64,000 nt of DNA from Boswellia sacra (lineage: Eukaryota; Streptophyta; Magnoliopsida; Sapindales; Burseraceae). Within the stretch, counting starts at the first letter, position 1, and every line of letters begins with the position of its first letter. Location: positions 62,001-126,000 of the forward strand of contig SNVD02010093.1 in NCBI GenBank assembly GCA_013180625.2. Reading direction: 5' to 3'. The position numbers and the translations under genes were made by a program. Under the pieces are notes generated by a model. It saw only the letters and a program-made list of their open reading frames with translations. It searched no databases and had not been told where the DNA came from. Positions 22,781 through 35,199 of this stretch are shown piece after piece.

Positions 22781-25090
22781 GGCCAAAAAAGAGGTTTCGA
22801 TTTTATGCTAAGTTACTGGTTAAATATTAGATCATTATAGAGACTAGAGATGATAAAGTTGAAATTTTTCGTATTCCTTATACAAGTCTTCCTTATGTTT
22901 TAAGTGTGAAGGCTGATTACTCCGTTGATTGATCGAGAGAAGAGGGAGTATGGAGGTGAAAATTTTTCCCCTTGATTCATATTTAATTTTATTTTGGTGA
23001 CTTGGCTGATTTAAGCTTTGAGTTTGGTAGTGTTTTATATGTAGCTGATGTATTTACCAGGTGAGTTCAAATACATTAACAGAGCAATTATGCCAAAATA
23101 CGGTGGGTCTCTGGCAAACTGTCCACCTCAAGGAAATGTTGGTGCTCCGGACCAGAAGAAATAGGAGGGTCCCAAGCCGATGAACAATCGTGATGAAGTT
23201 CATGTCTTATAGACTATTTAAGTCACTATGTTATTAATAATGGAAAGATGTAAAGCCAACTCAATTGGGAAGGAGCTAGTTATTCTATGGTAATTAAGTG
23301 GTTTTTGTTTATTATGATACAAACTTGTTAGCTAGTTTGCATAAATATTGTCCCCTCAAGGCTTTCTTTCTTTTAATATGTGGACCTTGGTCCAATTGTT
23401 TCACTTGATACAAATGGTTTTGTTTCTTGTCAAAAAAGAAATAATGCCAATAAAGAAATTGCTAATTTGTCATATCACACTTATCATATTTTTATTTCTT
23501 TATTTTGTTTAAATGATAGCATATTAGGTTACATTGATTTTTTTTTGAATATTTCTCTAGTCACTCATCACATTTGCCAATATATATGATAGCAATTCCT
23601 TTCTTTTCTATGCCATAAAATTATTAAAATTTTACTATATAATTATTCGTTTTACTCCTTATTTCTATTTTATGTACATATGCGCATATTTTATACATAT
23701 ATCACCAACACCTCTACTATAAACTTCATTTATATATCTATTCTCTTTCAAATCCAAGAGTGATACTCCATGATGAGCTGCCAAACAATGTAAGGCGGGG
23801 TGGGGCTATTTCAGTATCAAACTCAAGTACATGTTATTGGAGGCAAAGTTATAAAAAAGGTATGTTCAACTTCTTTCAATTTAGCTGGGTTTGGTATACC
23901 GTATATGATTGTATAAGTTTCACAATAGTTGATAATATTATATAAAATTGTATTTTATAGGATTGATAAAACTCGATACTTTATTTACTTTGTCACTGTA
24001 TAGTAGAAATACTACACAATATTGTGTTTGATAGCAAACTGTATTAGATTGTATTAAATTTTTATAATACATTAAAACAATTTTAAAAATAATTTTATGT
24101 TAAATTTAAAATTTTAATAAAAACTAAAAAAGATCATTAATTTAGACTACTTATTTTCTTGATAATTTCATAAATAAAATAATCCTTTTACTTTATTATT
24201 TGGACTTATTTAAAGAAAAAAAAACTGAGAGCTTTTAGAGAGGAGAGAGAAATTGACATTTAACAAATGCTAATAGTGTAATGCCATCCTAACCCGGGGA
24301 GCTCGCGTGTTAATTTTTGCAGCCCTTATGCGGTCCTTAAGCAAGCTTTTATTTGTAACCATACAGAGGTTAAATGAGATGTTATACAAACACCCCTTTT
24401 TATGCTATACTGCCGAATTTTTAAGCCAAGGCATGTTGGGTCAGCTTGATGGCATATTTTATTTTGCAGCCTTTTTTTTTTGTTTCTCCATTTTTTTTGT
24501 TGTTTAACTTTTATTTTTAATTAGTTTTGGATAGTTTTATCCCTTTCTATTTCAATTTTCAAATAATTCTGCTAGAATGTGACATGTGGGTGCTTTGATG
24601 GGTTGATGACCTTCCAAAATTTTGGATCCATAATCTTTTGTTAATGATCAAAAGATTGGGTTAATCAGAAGGCTGGATGCGTAGTACTGGATGACTCAAT
24701 TGAAAAAAGTTTGGCTTCACAATAATCAGTTGTATTAAGTATTAGCCTGATTCTTATTTTTGGGGATCTACTTTATTACTGTTCATTAGCTAATTTAACC
24801 TTTTGTTTTATTTTGAGCTGACGTATGACTTTATCATATAAGTTTGTAGTGTTGAACATTTGACTAATGTTGTTTGTGAGACAGTAATGCACATATATAA
24901 GAGAGAAATACTATACATAAAAATCCATCTATACCTATTCAATATTGTTTGACTCAATAAAATATAAAAATTAAAATGCTAGACATGTTAAGGGCTCTAG
25001 CTTTACCCACTCTATGTGGTTAGAATTAGGGTGTTTACATAGAATTATTCTATGTAACATATCACTAACAACATCTATGCTATAAGTTTC
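22781..25090. other. Non-coding, AT-rich
   Basis: No recognisable gene. A short open plus-strand stretch near 23055-23165 (reading MPKYGGSLANCPPQGNVG) looks protein-like but was not identified. The block at 23480-23880 is repeated near 38.5 kb and is listed separately. Confidence 0.4.
23480..23880 (+). repeat. Dispersed duplication, copy 1
   Basis: Shares long stretches with 38455-38810, including GATAGCAATTCCTTTCTTTT, ATATGCGCATATTTTATA and GATGAGCTGCCAAACAA. This copy has an extra AT-rich insert of about 55 bp between ATCACCAACACCT and GATACTCCA. A short open frame (ELPNNVRRGG) is shared but unrecognised. Confidence 0.7.
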
Positions 25091-25120
25091 ATACATACAT
25101 ACATACATACATATGTGTGT

Positions 25121-25153
<33 letters not shown>
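25091..25153. repeat. (CATA)n then (GT)n microsatellite
   Basis: A CATA run followed by a GT run of about 20 units, ending exactly where the LTR at 25154 begins. The LTR may have inserted into a GT tract. Confidence 0.9.
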
Positions 25154-25154
<1 letters not shown>

Positions 25155-26623
25155 CACACATCCAAAAAAGGATTATCTCCCAAGTATGGGAGTGTTGAAG
25201 TAATAAACCCGGTGAGACTGGGATCGATCCACGAGGAAGGAGATTTAGTGTTACAAATTATAAGCTAAGCAAATATGATACGAATAATCAAGAAGATATT
25301 AACAAATATAAGTAAAGATGGTAGGCGGTACTATCGACCATTCAAATGTAAATCAACAACAAAAGGTGGTAAAACCATCCATGGAAATAGGTAGTAAAAC
25401 TTACCATAACAAATTAAAGAACAAGTTCATAACAATAGATGAGAATAAATAAAATACGTAAGTAAAAGGAATTAACACAATAACAATAAAGGCAAAGGTT
25501 AGGGGATCCGTCCTTGATATATCAAATAAGGATAATTAACCCATTTTAGTTATATGAATTATATTTGTTTCGTTACCAATATTTATACCATTTCTTGTAA
25601 ATGGTTTCAAGCATCTAATGTGTCAATCACCATATGCCTATAACAAATCAAGGTTCCTAACTAGACTTGTGTCGGTAAGGAAGAACCATACGATATCTAG
25701 AAATGATCCAAGCATTTACTGTGCCAAGGATTGTTGACAATGGATCAAGACCTCCACTTTACGAGTTGTGTCAAGATTGATTAAGAAAAGAAATATAAAT
25801 CATATAAACAATAAAAGATTATGATTATTAAGCACATATTAAATGGTTAGAAGATCCTTATTCTCATATCAAGGGTTTCACCCTTTCACCTTAGCAAAAG
25901 AGAAATTATAAAGACATTATAAAAGAAAGAAAACAAATTGCAAAAAGAAAATTTGTTGATAACATAAAAACACAAGAGAGAAAAACACAATAACAAGTGA
26001 TCCTAGCCAAAGCCAAGATATTTCAGCCAAGGCCAAGATGTCCTAATGGTCATAAGGTACCTCTATTTATAGATACATTCAGGGGTAAACTTGTCAAATT
26101 ATAAGGGAACAATTGTCAAATATTAGGTGCACAAGTCTTTGACAATTGGGATCATTAGATGTACCAACTTTGACCACCGATTTTGGCACCAAATTATTGA
26201 GATTTGTAATATATGTCTTCATAAAAGTTGTAGATATTTGTCTCAGATTTCTAGAACATATTGATTTGTACGATTTGGATACGTATTTTGAGAGATATGG
26301 TCAAAATACTGAGGCATGGTCAGGTTGGGCCAAAACTGCATATAGGTTCACTTTAAGCCCATTTTTAGTCCACTAAGAGCCCGAATTTGATGAAGCCTAT
26401 GAATACAATCTTATACATAATTTAATCAGCTTTTTAAAACATTAAAATTTTCACCATTCTGATCTATAAATAGAAAGTTATGCCCATATTACCAAACCTG
26501 TAAAAAAATCAAAATTAAGAAAAATTAATTCCAAATATGCTTAAATTGAGGAATTTAATGACACTATTAATATAATATGATGAATTAAACTCTTATTAAA
26601 CATACATATTTGAGTGTTCATCA
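25154..26623 (-). repeat. Complete LTR of the 25-kb gag-only element
   Basis: About 1,470 bp. On the plus strand it begins (T)CACACATCCAAAAAAGG and ends GTGTTCATCA, and is followed by CACCTCCCAACC, the complement of a purine-rich tract. The plus-strand ORF at 26146-26376 lies inside it and has no recognisable similarity. Confidence 0.85.
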
Positions 26624-26979
26624 CACCTCCCAACCAGCTTATTGCTAGTCTCTAGCAATTAAAGCGTTATTATTTAGAAGTGATTTATAAAATTTTACAT
26701 CCAAGGTGGCCATTATTGCACTCTCATTGATTTTATCCAAATAAACAAACTCTCAACCGATTTTTTTTTAATGTCTCATGCACCTTTCAGGCAAGATATT
26801 AACAAACCTTCTTTTTGTGCTTAGTTGACACATAACTATATGGCTTATTTGAAAGAAGCCATATCGGTTCTAATATTTGTTGAGGCTAGCAACTTTAGGT
26901 AGGGGGCATTTATTCATCATTATATATATATATATATATATATTCTTCTTCTTCTTTTTTTTTTTGAAAGAATGCATCT

Positions 26980-27233
26980 TTAACCCATGTAGTGAGCCTT
27001 CGACTAATGACTCCCAGACCAATTGGCCTTAGGGCATTAGATGTTAAGATACCCCTACGAGCTTAACGACTCGAGTTGTCGATGCTTTATTTTTGCTTAG
27101 ACACTTATGGATAGTGCAATGTTCAATCCCATTAAGCTTTCTCTTTAATCCATGTAACGAGCTTTGGGCTAATAGCTCCCAAACCAGTTGGTCTTAGGGT
27201 ATTAGGTGTTAAGGCATCCCTCGGACTTAATTG
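26980..27233. repeat. Duplicated ~88-bp segment in the element's 3' interior
   Basis: Two related units (about 26980-27067 and 27145-27233) share ATGTA-GAGC, TCCCA-ACCA-TTGG and TTAGGG-ATTAG blocks. The same pair occurs in the related element near 46400-46680, so the duplication predates the split of the two copies. Confidence 0.7.
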
Positions 27234-28194
27234 CTCAAATTAAGGAGGCTACGAGACTAAACTTATCCACAATCGCTCTTTTTTTTTTTGAACTTTCCCC
27301 TTCCTTTTGTTGTTATCCTAAACAAAACAAAAGAACTTAAATATTACAACATTTAATTTCGCCACCCACATTCATGCATCAAGATATGTGTGTGTGTGAA
27401 GAAAGGTTCATGAATACTTGCTTAACGAGTACATAAGCACTTAGTTTATTAAATGATAAGGTTGTGAGAGTTCATAGATTTGAATAATTCAAAGTGAAAT
27501 GAATAAGGCCTCCTTGCTATAAAATTCAAAAATCAAAACTAAATAATATCAAGTTAGCTAAAATGAGTTATCAAAAATGCAAAATCAAAACAAAATGATA
27601 AATTGGTTAGAGTGTGTTTCAAGAGTTCAAACTGGCCCTCCCTACTCTACCACTCTTGATCCATAATGCGTCTCAAGAGGATTTGAACTTCTTACACTGC
27701 ACTTCTTACACTGCACTCTGAGATTTATGGAGTGCAAAAAGATATTCTAATGATGACACCTATATAGGTAGCTCGGCTATTTATTGAAAAAGTTTGACAA
27801 TTATGCATAGAAATTCAAAAAGATGATGAAATAAGACACCGTAAATGCACAAGGCAAACAAAAGATACAAATTCAAAAATGACAGTTGTAAAGCATTAAA
27901 ATTAAAAAATGATGGCATGCATGCATATGTATAGGTAGTTATGACTATGGCTCACATCTTCTTCTGGTTTTACATCCAGAAACGGCTTAAACACCTTTTA
28001 TAAGTTGGGGATATGCTTCCCATCCAGTTTTTTTATAAACTAGCAAATATGATCATTTTGAGTCAGATTCCCAAGACTATAATGTTCCTGCTCATCTTGG
28101 AATTGTGTCCACAATTTAAAATTTTCATGTTGTATAAATCCACAAGAATTCGTCTCAAGAGTCAATCAAATATCATCCAAAGACTCTCTACTCA

Positions 28195-28593
28195 GTCCAT
28201 TCTTGATGAATTGTAGCTTATCCTCTCAATTGTTAGACAAATATCCAAAGGAGCGGCAACGCTGGTTACAAGTCCATCTTGCACATTTGTGACAAACTTG
28301 TAACCTTTTAGCTCTTCGCTTTTTGGCATAAGAGCTTTTTTTCAAACCTGACATTGGGAAACAAGATTATCTGAAAACTCATAAGAAAATCGAACCTTAG
28401 CTTCAAATAACTATCTTACATCCATAGGAATGCCCTTGCACATCAACATCCTTAGTCTTTCTGCACGAGCTTTGTGAATTTTAAGCAAATCACTTTGAGG
28501 AAGAGAGGGAAAATGTTTGTGCAATTTTAAGAGAATGTTATCCATGTGAAGACAATGGGAGAGAAGAAAAGAAAATGAATGCAAGGTGAGCAA
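28195..28593 (-). pseudogene. Unidentified cargo ORF between gag and the 3' region
   Basis: A single minus-strand frame of about 133 codons stays readable apart from two stops: it starts MLTLHSFSFLLSHCLHMDNI, passes LLKIHKARAERLRMLMCKG, has TAG and TGA interruptions, then FVTNVQDGLVTSVAAPLDIC and SYNSSRMD. I do not recognise the family. It is flanked by sequence that the related element at 41 kb also has (CACCTTGCATTCATTTTCTT upstream, GTCTTGGGAATCTGACTCAA downstream), but there roughly 430 bp including this frame is absent. It is either transduced host sequence or a remnant of an element protein deleted from the other copy. The two stops suggest it is no longer functional. Confidence 0.5.
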
Positions 28594-28796
28594 CAGTTTT
28601 TAGGGAACTGAAAAATCGACTTTAAAAGTCATAGAGTACCGTATCCGCCACTTGACCAGGAAATAAAATATAAACAAACTACTAAAATAAAAGTACATAA
28701 AATAAAATAAAAGCAAGCTAGAAATGATAGCAAAAATCAAGAATAAAAATGAAAATGAAAATATGACACAAACGAATAAAATTTGATCAATTTTGA

Positions 28797-30635
28797 TTAA
28801 AAAAAAGGCCAAAAGAGGAATCTCTTCGAAAGCAATTCACCACGATCAAAAATATGCCATTGAGGTAGTACCTCTCTTTTTCCTTTATTTGTGAGAATGA
28901 ATGAGATTACCACTGTCTGAGTTTGTTTGTCCTTGAGACATGCATTCTTGAGTGTGGATGTTTCTTCTTGCCTTTTTTCAAAACATGGCTCCCAACTCTC
29001 AATCTCCTTCACCTCTACAAAATCAAGTAATGAGAATTCTTTAAAAGCAACGGGCACTAGTTGCATACTTGGTTCAAATGAACTAGTTAACCCGATTTTT
29101 GAAGGAGTTGAAAATTTTTCATTTTAGATATAGTCTTCCACATTAGTTTTAATCCTATTAGCTTCATCATTTTCATCATGCTCGAAAAATTCATTAATGT
29201 TAAAATTTTGGTTAAATTCCTTTGCATGATGACATGAGTGCATAAGTGAGGATTCGGTCTTTTCCTTGTTAGGTATAAGTTTATTAAACTCTTCCTTACC
29301 CTTTAGAATTGATTCATCATCTTTCTTATAAGGGTTAGGAATATGTTCTTGATCAATCTTACCATCATGAAGAGTACTTACCGAATCTTCATGAAGAGCA
29401 CCTACCGAATCTTCATCTGAATGTTGGCCACTTGGATTACTAACATGTGGATTGATGAGGTTTGGCTCGAGTTGAGATGGAAACTCACCTTTATCATGAA
29501 TATCGAGTCCAAATGCAATTTTTTCAAGAGCATCATTCAAGTTTGCTATAGTATGAGCAGTTTGACTATTAAAAGCCTCTGGCTTTGTAACAAATGAATA
29601 CATTGTCTCTTAAAAGTCATTTCTAGGAGGAGGAGCATATACATTATCATGAGAATTTTGAAAATTTTGTCGTGTTTGAAAAGGGACTTATGAAGATTGC
29701 GCATGATTGTCATTCCTCCAATCAAAATTCAAGTTATTTTTCCATCCAAACTTTTGTGAGCAAGAATTAGGATTTGACCTTTGGAAAGTGTTTAAAACAT
29801 TGGTTTTTTCATGGAGACTTTTCCTAAAGGTAGGCACATTTGGGCAATCATCCGTTGGATGATCACTAGAATTATAAGTGTGACAGACATTTTCTTGCAT
29901 AGTCCACATTTCTAAATCCTCGACTCTTTTAGCTAGGGATGCAAATTTGACATGAATATCATGATTTTTTCTAAAGTTATAAATGCCTCTACTAGATGTT
30001 CTTGGCAACTCATAGGTGTCAACATTATTCCAATTTTGGGCATTTTTCGCTAGTAAGTCTAGAAAATACATGGCTTCATCAGGGTCTTTATTTTCAAATT
30101 GTCCATTACACATTAATTCCACCATCTGCCTAGCTTGATGTGTAAGACCTTCATAGAAAATTAAAACTAGTTCCCATGTTTCCAAACCATGATGGGGACA
30201 AGTATTAAGCAATACTTTATAGCTATCCTAACATTGGAAAAAGGTCTCTCCTTGTTTTTTAGCGAAATTGATAATTTGCCTTTTGAGAGAATTTGTTCTA
30301 TAGGGAGGAAAGAATTTTTTCAAAAATTCTTGTTGCATTTCATTTCATGAGCTAATGGATCCTGACCTAAGATTTTGTAGCCATGTTTTAGCTTTATCTT
30401 TTAAAGAAAAAGGAAAAAACTTTTATCTAAAGATGTTTATGCTACAATTTAGGTCACCATATATGTTACAAAACTCTTCAAATTCTCTCAAGTGCAAATA
30501 TGGGTTTTTAACATCGAGACCATGAAAGTGGGGTAAGAATTGAATGAAATCCGATTCATGGTCAAAATATATTGCATCATGAGGGAAGACTATGCATGAG
30601 TATGCACAAGTTCTCATAAGATTCGTGCAATCCAT
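28797..30635 (-). pseudogene. Broken Athila-like gag
   Basis: Four minus-strand segments (30423-30635, 29688-30212, 29124-29603, 28797-29066) match in order the single 599-codon gag frame at 42695-44494. The first keeps the authentic start (MDCTNLMRTCAY) and FLPHFHGLDVKNPYLHLREF. The second holds VLIFYEGLTHQARQMVELM and a zinc knuckle CHTYNSSDHPTDDC, in which the second Cys is replaced by Tyr. The last contains FEKRQEETSTLKNACLKD. Stops and frameshifts separate the segments, so no full gag can be made. In the family, gag forms the particle that packages element RNA. Confidence 0.85.
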
Positions 30636-30798
30636 TAATGTTCTTGTTTGGGTTTGAGCATGTTTTTCAAAGAAGATGAGTGACTCCTAACAATTCTTCC
30701 ACGAATGCAAAGAGAAAGAAAAGATGAACGCATGCAAGAAAAATGAAAATACAAAAAAGAAAAAAGAAAATACTTACAATTTTGTATGCCAAATTTTA

Positions 30799-30825
30799 CC
30801 TTCCCCCGCAACGACGCCAAAAACT
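30799..30825 (-). other. Primer-binding region of the 25-kb gag-only element
   Basis: The minus strand reads TTTTTGGCGTCGTTGCGGG next to the LTR. The related element has TTTTTGGCACCGTTGCCGGG at the same place, a sequence typical of the 5' interior of Athila-like elements. The tRNA was not assigned. Confidence 0.6.
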
Positions 30826-31343
30826 TGACACATCCAAAAAAGGATTATCTCCCAAGTATAGAAGTGTCGAAGTAATAAACCTGGTGAGACCGGGGTTGAT
30901 CCACGAGGAAGGAGATTTAGCACTACAAATTATAAGCTAAGCAAATATGATATGAATAATCAAGAAGATATTAACAAATATAAGTAAAGATGGTAGACGG
31001 TACTACCGACCATTCAAATGTAAATCAAGAATAAAAGGTGGTAAAACCATCCATGGAAATAGGTGGTAAAACCTACCATAACAAATTAAAGAATAAGTTC
31101 ATAACAATAGATGAGAATAAATAAAATACGCAAGTAAAAGGTTAACACAATAACAATAAAGGCTAAGATTAGGGGATCCACCCTTGATATACCAAATAAG
31201 TATAATTAACCCATTTTAGTTATATAAATTATATTTGTTTCGTTACCAATATTTATACCATTTCTTGTAAATGGGTTCAAGCATCCAATGTGCCAATCAC
31301 CATATGTTTACAACAAATCAAGGGTCCTAACTAGACTTGTGTC
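30826..31343 (-). repeat. Truncated LTR of the 25-kb gag-only element
   Basis: Matches 25154-25675 and then stops at GACTTGTGTCG, where CACTA sequence begins. About 950 bp of LTR is missing. Confidence 0.85.
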
Positions 31344-31688
31344 GCAAAAAATATTCATGTTGCTATAAAATTTTTGTCACAAAATCCCGTCTTTGTGTAA
31401 TACATTTTGCGACGAAAAGTTTGTTGCAATCGGATTTATCTTGTCGCAAAAAATAGTTTCCTAATTAGTCACTCGAGTTTTTAGCGAGGAAATGAATATT
31501 CGTCGCTAAAGGTTTTATTTTGCGACGAAAAATTCCTCGCAAAATATCTTTTTTTTGAAATGCTAACTTTTGTGACGAAATAATAATTTTGTCGCAAAAG
31601 GCCGCTTTTTGCGACGAATTTTATTTCGTCGCAAAAAATTTTGTCGCAAAAAACTGTTTTTCTTGTAGTAACTGTTTTTCTTGTAGTG
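31344..31688. mobile_element. 3' end of a CACTA transposon (fragment)
   Basis: Ends TTTTTCTTGTAGTG at 31688 (complement CACTACAAGAAAAACAG). The last 20 or so bases are preceded by a second copy of the same terminus (AACTGTTTTTCTTGTAGTA). The subterminal region is full of TTTGCGACGAA and GTCGCAAAA motifs in both orientations. No left end in matching orientation was found. The left edge is a junction with the truncated LTR that shares GTCG with both sides. Confidence 0.75.
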
Positions 31689-31873
31689 ATGTGTGTGTGT
31701 GTGTGTGTGTGCGCGCACGCGCGTGTGTGTGCGTGGCGTGTGTGCGTGCGCGTGTGTGTGTGCGCGTGTGTGTGTGCGTGTGTGTGTGGGCGTGTGTGTG
31801 TGTGCGTGTGTGTGTGTGTGTGGCGCACGCGCGTGCGCGTGCGTGTGTGCGCACGTGCGTGTGTGTGTGTGCA
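31689..31873. repeat. Long alternating purine-pyrimidine tract, (GT/GC)n
   Basis: About 185 bp of GT dinucleotides interspersed with GC steps (GCGCGCACGCGCG, GCGCACGCGCGTGCGCG). Six-frame ORFs here are low-complexity His/Thr or Cys/Val artefacts. Such tracts are classical Z-DNA formers and are prone to slippage. Confidence 0.9.
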
Positions 31874-34015
31874 TATATATATAGAGTCCCAGAATGGTGT
31901 CAGCAGCCAAAACCACACAAGGAGCTGGATGCTTGGATGGTGGCAATCAGCGACTAGTTGGGGGGTATTTGCTGCCATAGGACTTGGAAAAATTCTTGTG
32001 AGTTTCCCTCTATTTTGGGTTTTCAAACATCAAAATCTCTTTAATTCTTCTGATGGAATTAACTTGAATTAGATTCCCTGTTGTCAGTTCCACTTTTAAC
32101 TCTTTGCAATAACTCATTATCATCTTATTGCACACATGGCATCTAGTCATGAACCTATGATACATTGTTTCTAGCACCATTCTTCTTTGAAGAATTTCAT
32201 TGAATAGAACAATTCTTTAAAGAAGATGTAGGCCGACAACATTCCACATGGTTTCCTGCACGAACCATTGAATTTTTACCAACTAGTTTGACAGAAAGCG
32301 CACACGAAGATGGCAAAGGCTGCTAAACAAGAAATGATAGCCATCACTAATATTAAGATACATATACCAAGCCAACGAAAAATGATTTTTTTTTCTTTTT
32401 TGCATTTTTTGGTAGCAAAAGAGATTTTTTTCAGTTAGGTTTGGCAAAGACAGGCATACTCATTTTGTATATATAGCAATTAGGAACATGTCAAGGAAAA
32501 GGGTTGGTAGAGAAGCCCTGTGTTTTCTGAAATCCCAACCTTATGCTAAGATTTTGTAGTGCTTGATCAGAAGCTCTCTTAGCAAGATTATTAATCTACA
32601 GAGATGTTTACGGGCTTAGCAGCAGTGATAAACCGTCATACCAGCTATCATAGAACCATAAAAGAGAGTCAAGCATAAGGTTGGGGGACTTGCTACATAC
32701 AACTGTTATAATTATGGCTCTTCCAGGATTTCGATCAGGAAAGATGTTCATGAGACAATAGAAGAACATGATGAGGGCAGTAGAGACCCTACTCCAACAA
32801 CTTCACAAATTCCTCATCCTTTAACATCTTCACAATTTCCTCAACCTTTAACAGAGGTTAAAAAAATGACTAGGAATCCAGAACATAACCAGAAAGAACA
32901 GGAGAAGTAAAAGATAAAAGGTAAATGGATGTCCATCTGTAAACTCAAGCCACTTAGAATCCAGTCCCAAATGGCAATGGAGTTGAAGGGCCATTGAAAT
33001 TCAATCATGAACAGGCTGAAGGTCATTCAGTCAGATATCATTTAGAAGGAATTTCATTCTCTTCCCTTTTTTTCCCTCCTTGTTTTTCTTCTCGAAAAGA
33101 AAAAAAATTATAGAAGCATCCCCTGAGCAATTGGTCTAGCCAAGGCATACCAATCATTTAAAATAGAACTTTGGACGTTAGAACAAACGATGACAAAATG
33201 TATAACACTATATTCTAGGAATGGTACAAGAATATTAAGTTTGATCAATTCTTGACACAATTTTTCCATGGCAAACAATTATATGTATATAGCTTTTATA
33301 TTTAATTGTGCCCAAAGGGTTGGAGAAATGAAAAGTAATTCTCTTTGTATTGCTGTAAAGTCTCTGTCCACTTCGTATGGTTCTTGGACCATTTCTACTC
33401 GGCATTTGAACAGAAATAGATAGATGGGTTTTCTAGCCCGCTTTTGTTTGTCACAAGTACAAACAAAAAAGCATTAGTTATATGTCCCCTAAACAAGGTG
33501 AATGTAATTTGTGGATAAATATTGATTTAGAAATTAGAATCCAGATCTTTTTCTTTAAATTATGGTGTGTTCGTTCATGTTTTTTGAGTTTTTTTTTTAG
33601 TTTTGAAAGAATGTGTGGTTGGTTAAATTTTTTTGAATTTTGAAAATGATAAATGGATAATATTGTTTTAAATGTATAAAAAAATATTCTTTTTCATAAA
33701 ATTATTTTTTGAAGTGTAAACTATCATAAACTCAGTTACTACTAAACAAAAAAAAAAAACTTTAATTATGAAATATAAGAGAAAATATGACATCAGCAAG
33801 GTTGATTCCTTACAGGGGCGAGAGAATCAAACAAACATATGATAGCATAAAAGGTGTTTTTAACTTTCTTAACTTCATTCGCTTGTTTTTCCCCTTTCTT
33901 GTTGTTCTGGAGATAGGGAACCTTACTAATTGTTGATTAACCAGACAAGTAGAACTTGATTTGATTGTTCAGAAATTGACATAAATTATATAAATATGAT
34001 AAGAGTTGTTCTATT
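31874..34015. other. Non-coding, with two short unidentified protein-like stretches
   Basis: A possible plus-strand exon at about 31893-32000 reads [18 protein letters not shown] and ends before a GT. A plus-strand stretch at about 32745-32910 reads EEHDEGSRDPTPTTSQIPHP and ends at TAA. Neither is recognised and neither has a convincing start. The rest is AT-rich with homopolymer runs. Confidence 0.35.
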
Positions 34016-34856
34016 TAAGCCCACTTTCTAACTCTTTAGCCCCCACTTCTAGATTTACCCTATTATAAATTTTAATTCTCTAATTTTTTCTCATTACACC
34101 CCATTAATTTCCAAATTACCCTTTATTTTAGAATTTAAATATAACAATACTTTCTTCTTCATTGTTATCAATTTAACTGACATGCTTCTTCGGTTGATCA
34201 ACAATTTATACGAATTTCAATATTATCAATTTAACTGAAATGCTTCTTTGTATCAAAAATTGATTTCAGTTTTGCTATTGAAGTTAAGAAGAAAGAAAGA
34301 AAAGAGTTTAAACCAACCCCAAGTCTTCTCTTTAATGCACCATCGCTCTCTCTTCACCTCTCTGTTCCATGTGTCGTGACAATATTTTTTACAATTTTTA
34401 ATTTTTTTGTAGTAGCTTTACTCATGGAAATGCCGATGGCTTCCCCTCAAAACAATGCTACTTGGACTGGATGACTTCGAAAGTTATTAGTCTATGACTC
34501 TACAATCCATCGTTGAAACGAGACAAACTGAAACTGCTTCAAAAGCATCAAGCTTTCGTTCTTGAAGGAGACTTGAATAACAGACACTTGTTAACCATTA
34601 CTTTCAATCATGTACTGTACAAATTGAATTTAGATGATGAAGTTGAAGATGAACTTTCATTTGGACAACTTTAGTGTTTAGAAATTTGAGATTTTGAAGT
34701 GTACGGAACCAAAACAAATTTGCATTCAGATTCGTATGATTTATAACACATACTTTATAACATTTTTTGCAATTTTTTGTAATCTTAATTAAGGATAAAA
34801 TTGTAAAAAGGGAAAATATTAAAAATGGGGTCTATTGAGTTAAAATATGGGGCCGA
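34016..34856. repeat. Candidate MITE or foldback element
   Basis: The left edge reads AAGCCCACTTTCTAACTCTTTAGCCCCCA (split here: AAGCCCACTTTC, TAACTCTTTAGCCCCCA). The complement of the right edge reads GGCCCCATATTTTAACTC then AATAGACCCCATTTTTA. The two align over about 35 bp with several mismatches. No target duplication is clear. Confidence 0.35.
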
Positions 34857-35199
34857 ATACATGTGAGAATTAGATCAAGTTCGATAAATTCTCAACTCAA
34901 CCCAACAATATAACATGTGTCACACAACTTAAGCTCAAAAGAAAAATATTTGACCCAAGTTTCTCAATTCTATCAATTAAGCCCATTTGTCAAATATTAA
35001 AATACACAAGCATATATTTGCACAAATGCCTCTATACAGACACAGTCAATGAAATATTAATGTAAATAAGAACAAATTTAAGACATCATTATTCCCATTT
35101 TTTGCGACTCTAGCTCTAGAATGTATTCACATCCTATATATTATTTAATAGTGAAGTGATGTTCGACTAACCTAAATGATAGAAATGGAAAGGGGTTGA

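Larger units (their letters stand above)
25154..31343 (-). mobile_element. Gag-only Ty3/gypsy (Athila-like) element, right LTR truncated
   Basis: The left LTR (25154-26623) and a partial right LTR (30826-31343) match each other and match the LTRs of the plus-strand element at 41034-48382, so both belong to one family. The interior on the minus strand holds a broken gag (28797-30635) and no pol. The right LTR stops after about 518 of 1,470 bp, where it joins a CACTA 3' end. No target duplication can be checked because of that loss and the microsatellite on the left. Compared with its relative, it lacks the LOG gene but has an extra ORF segment at 28195-28593. Confidence 0.85.

Noticed and set aside
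31481..32072. Several ORFs of 60-180 codons on both strands (His/Thr and Cys/Val rich)
   Set aside because: They are translations of the alternating GT/GC tract and carry no protein signal.
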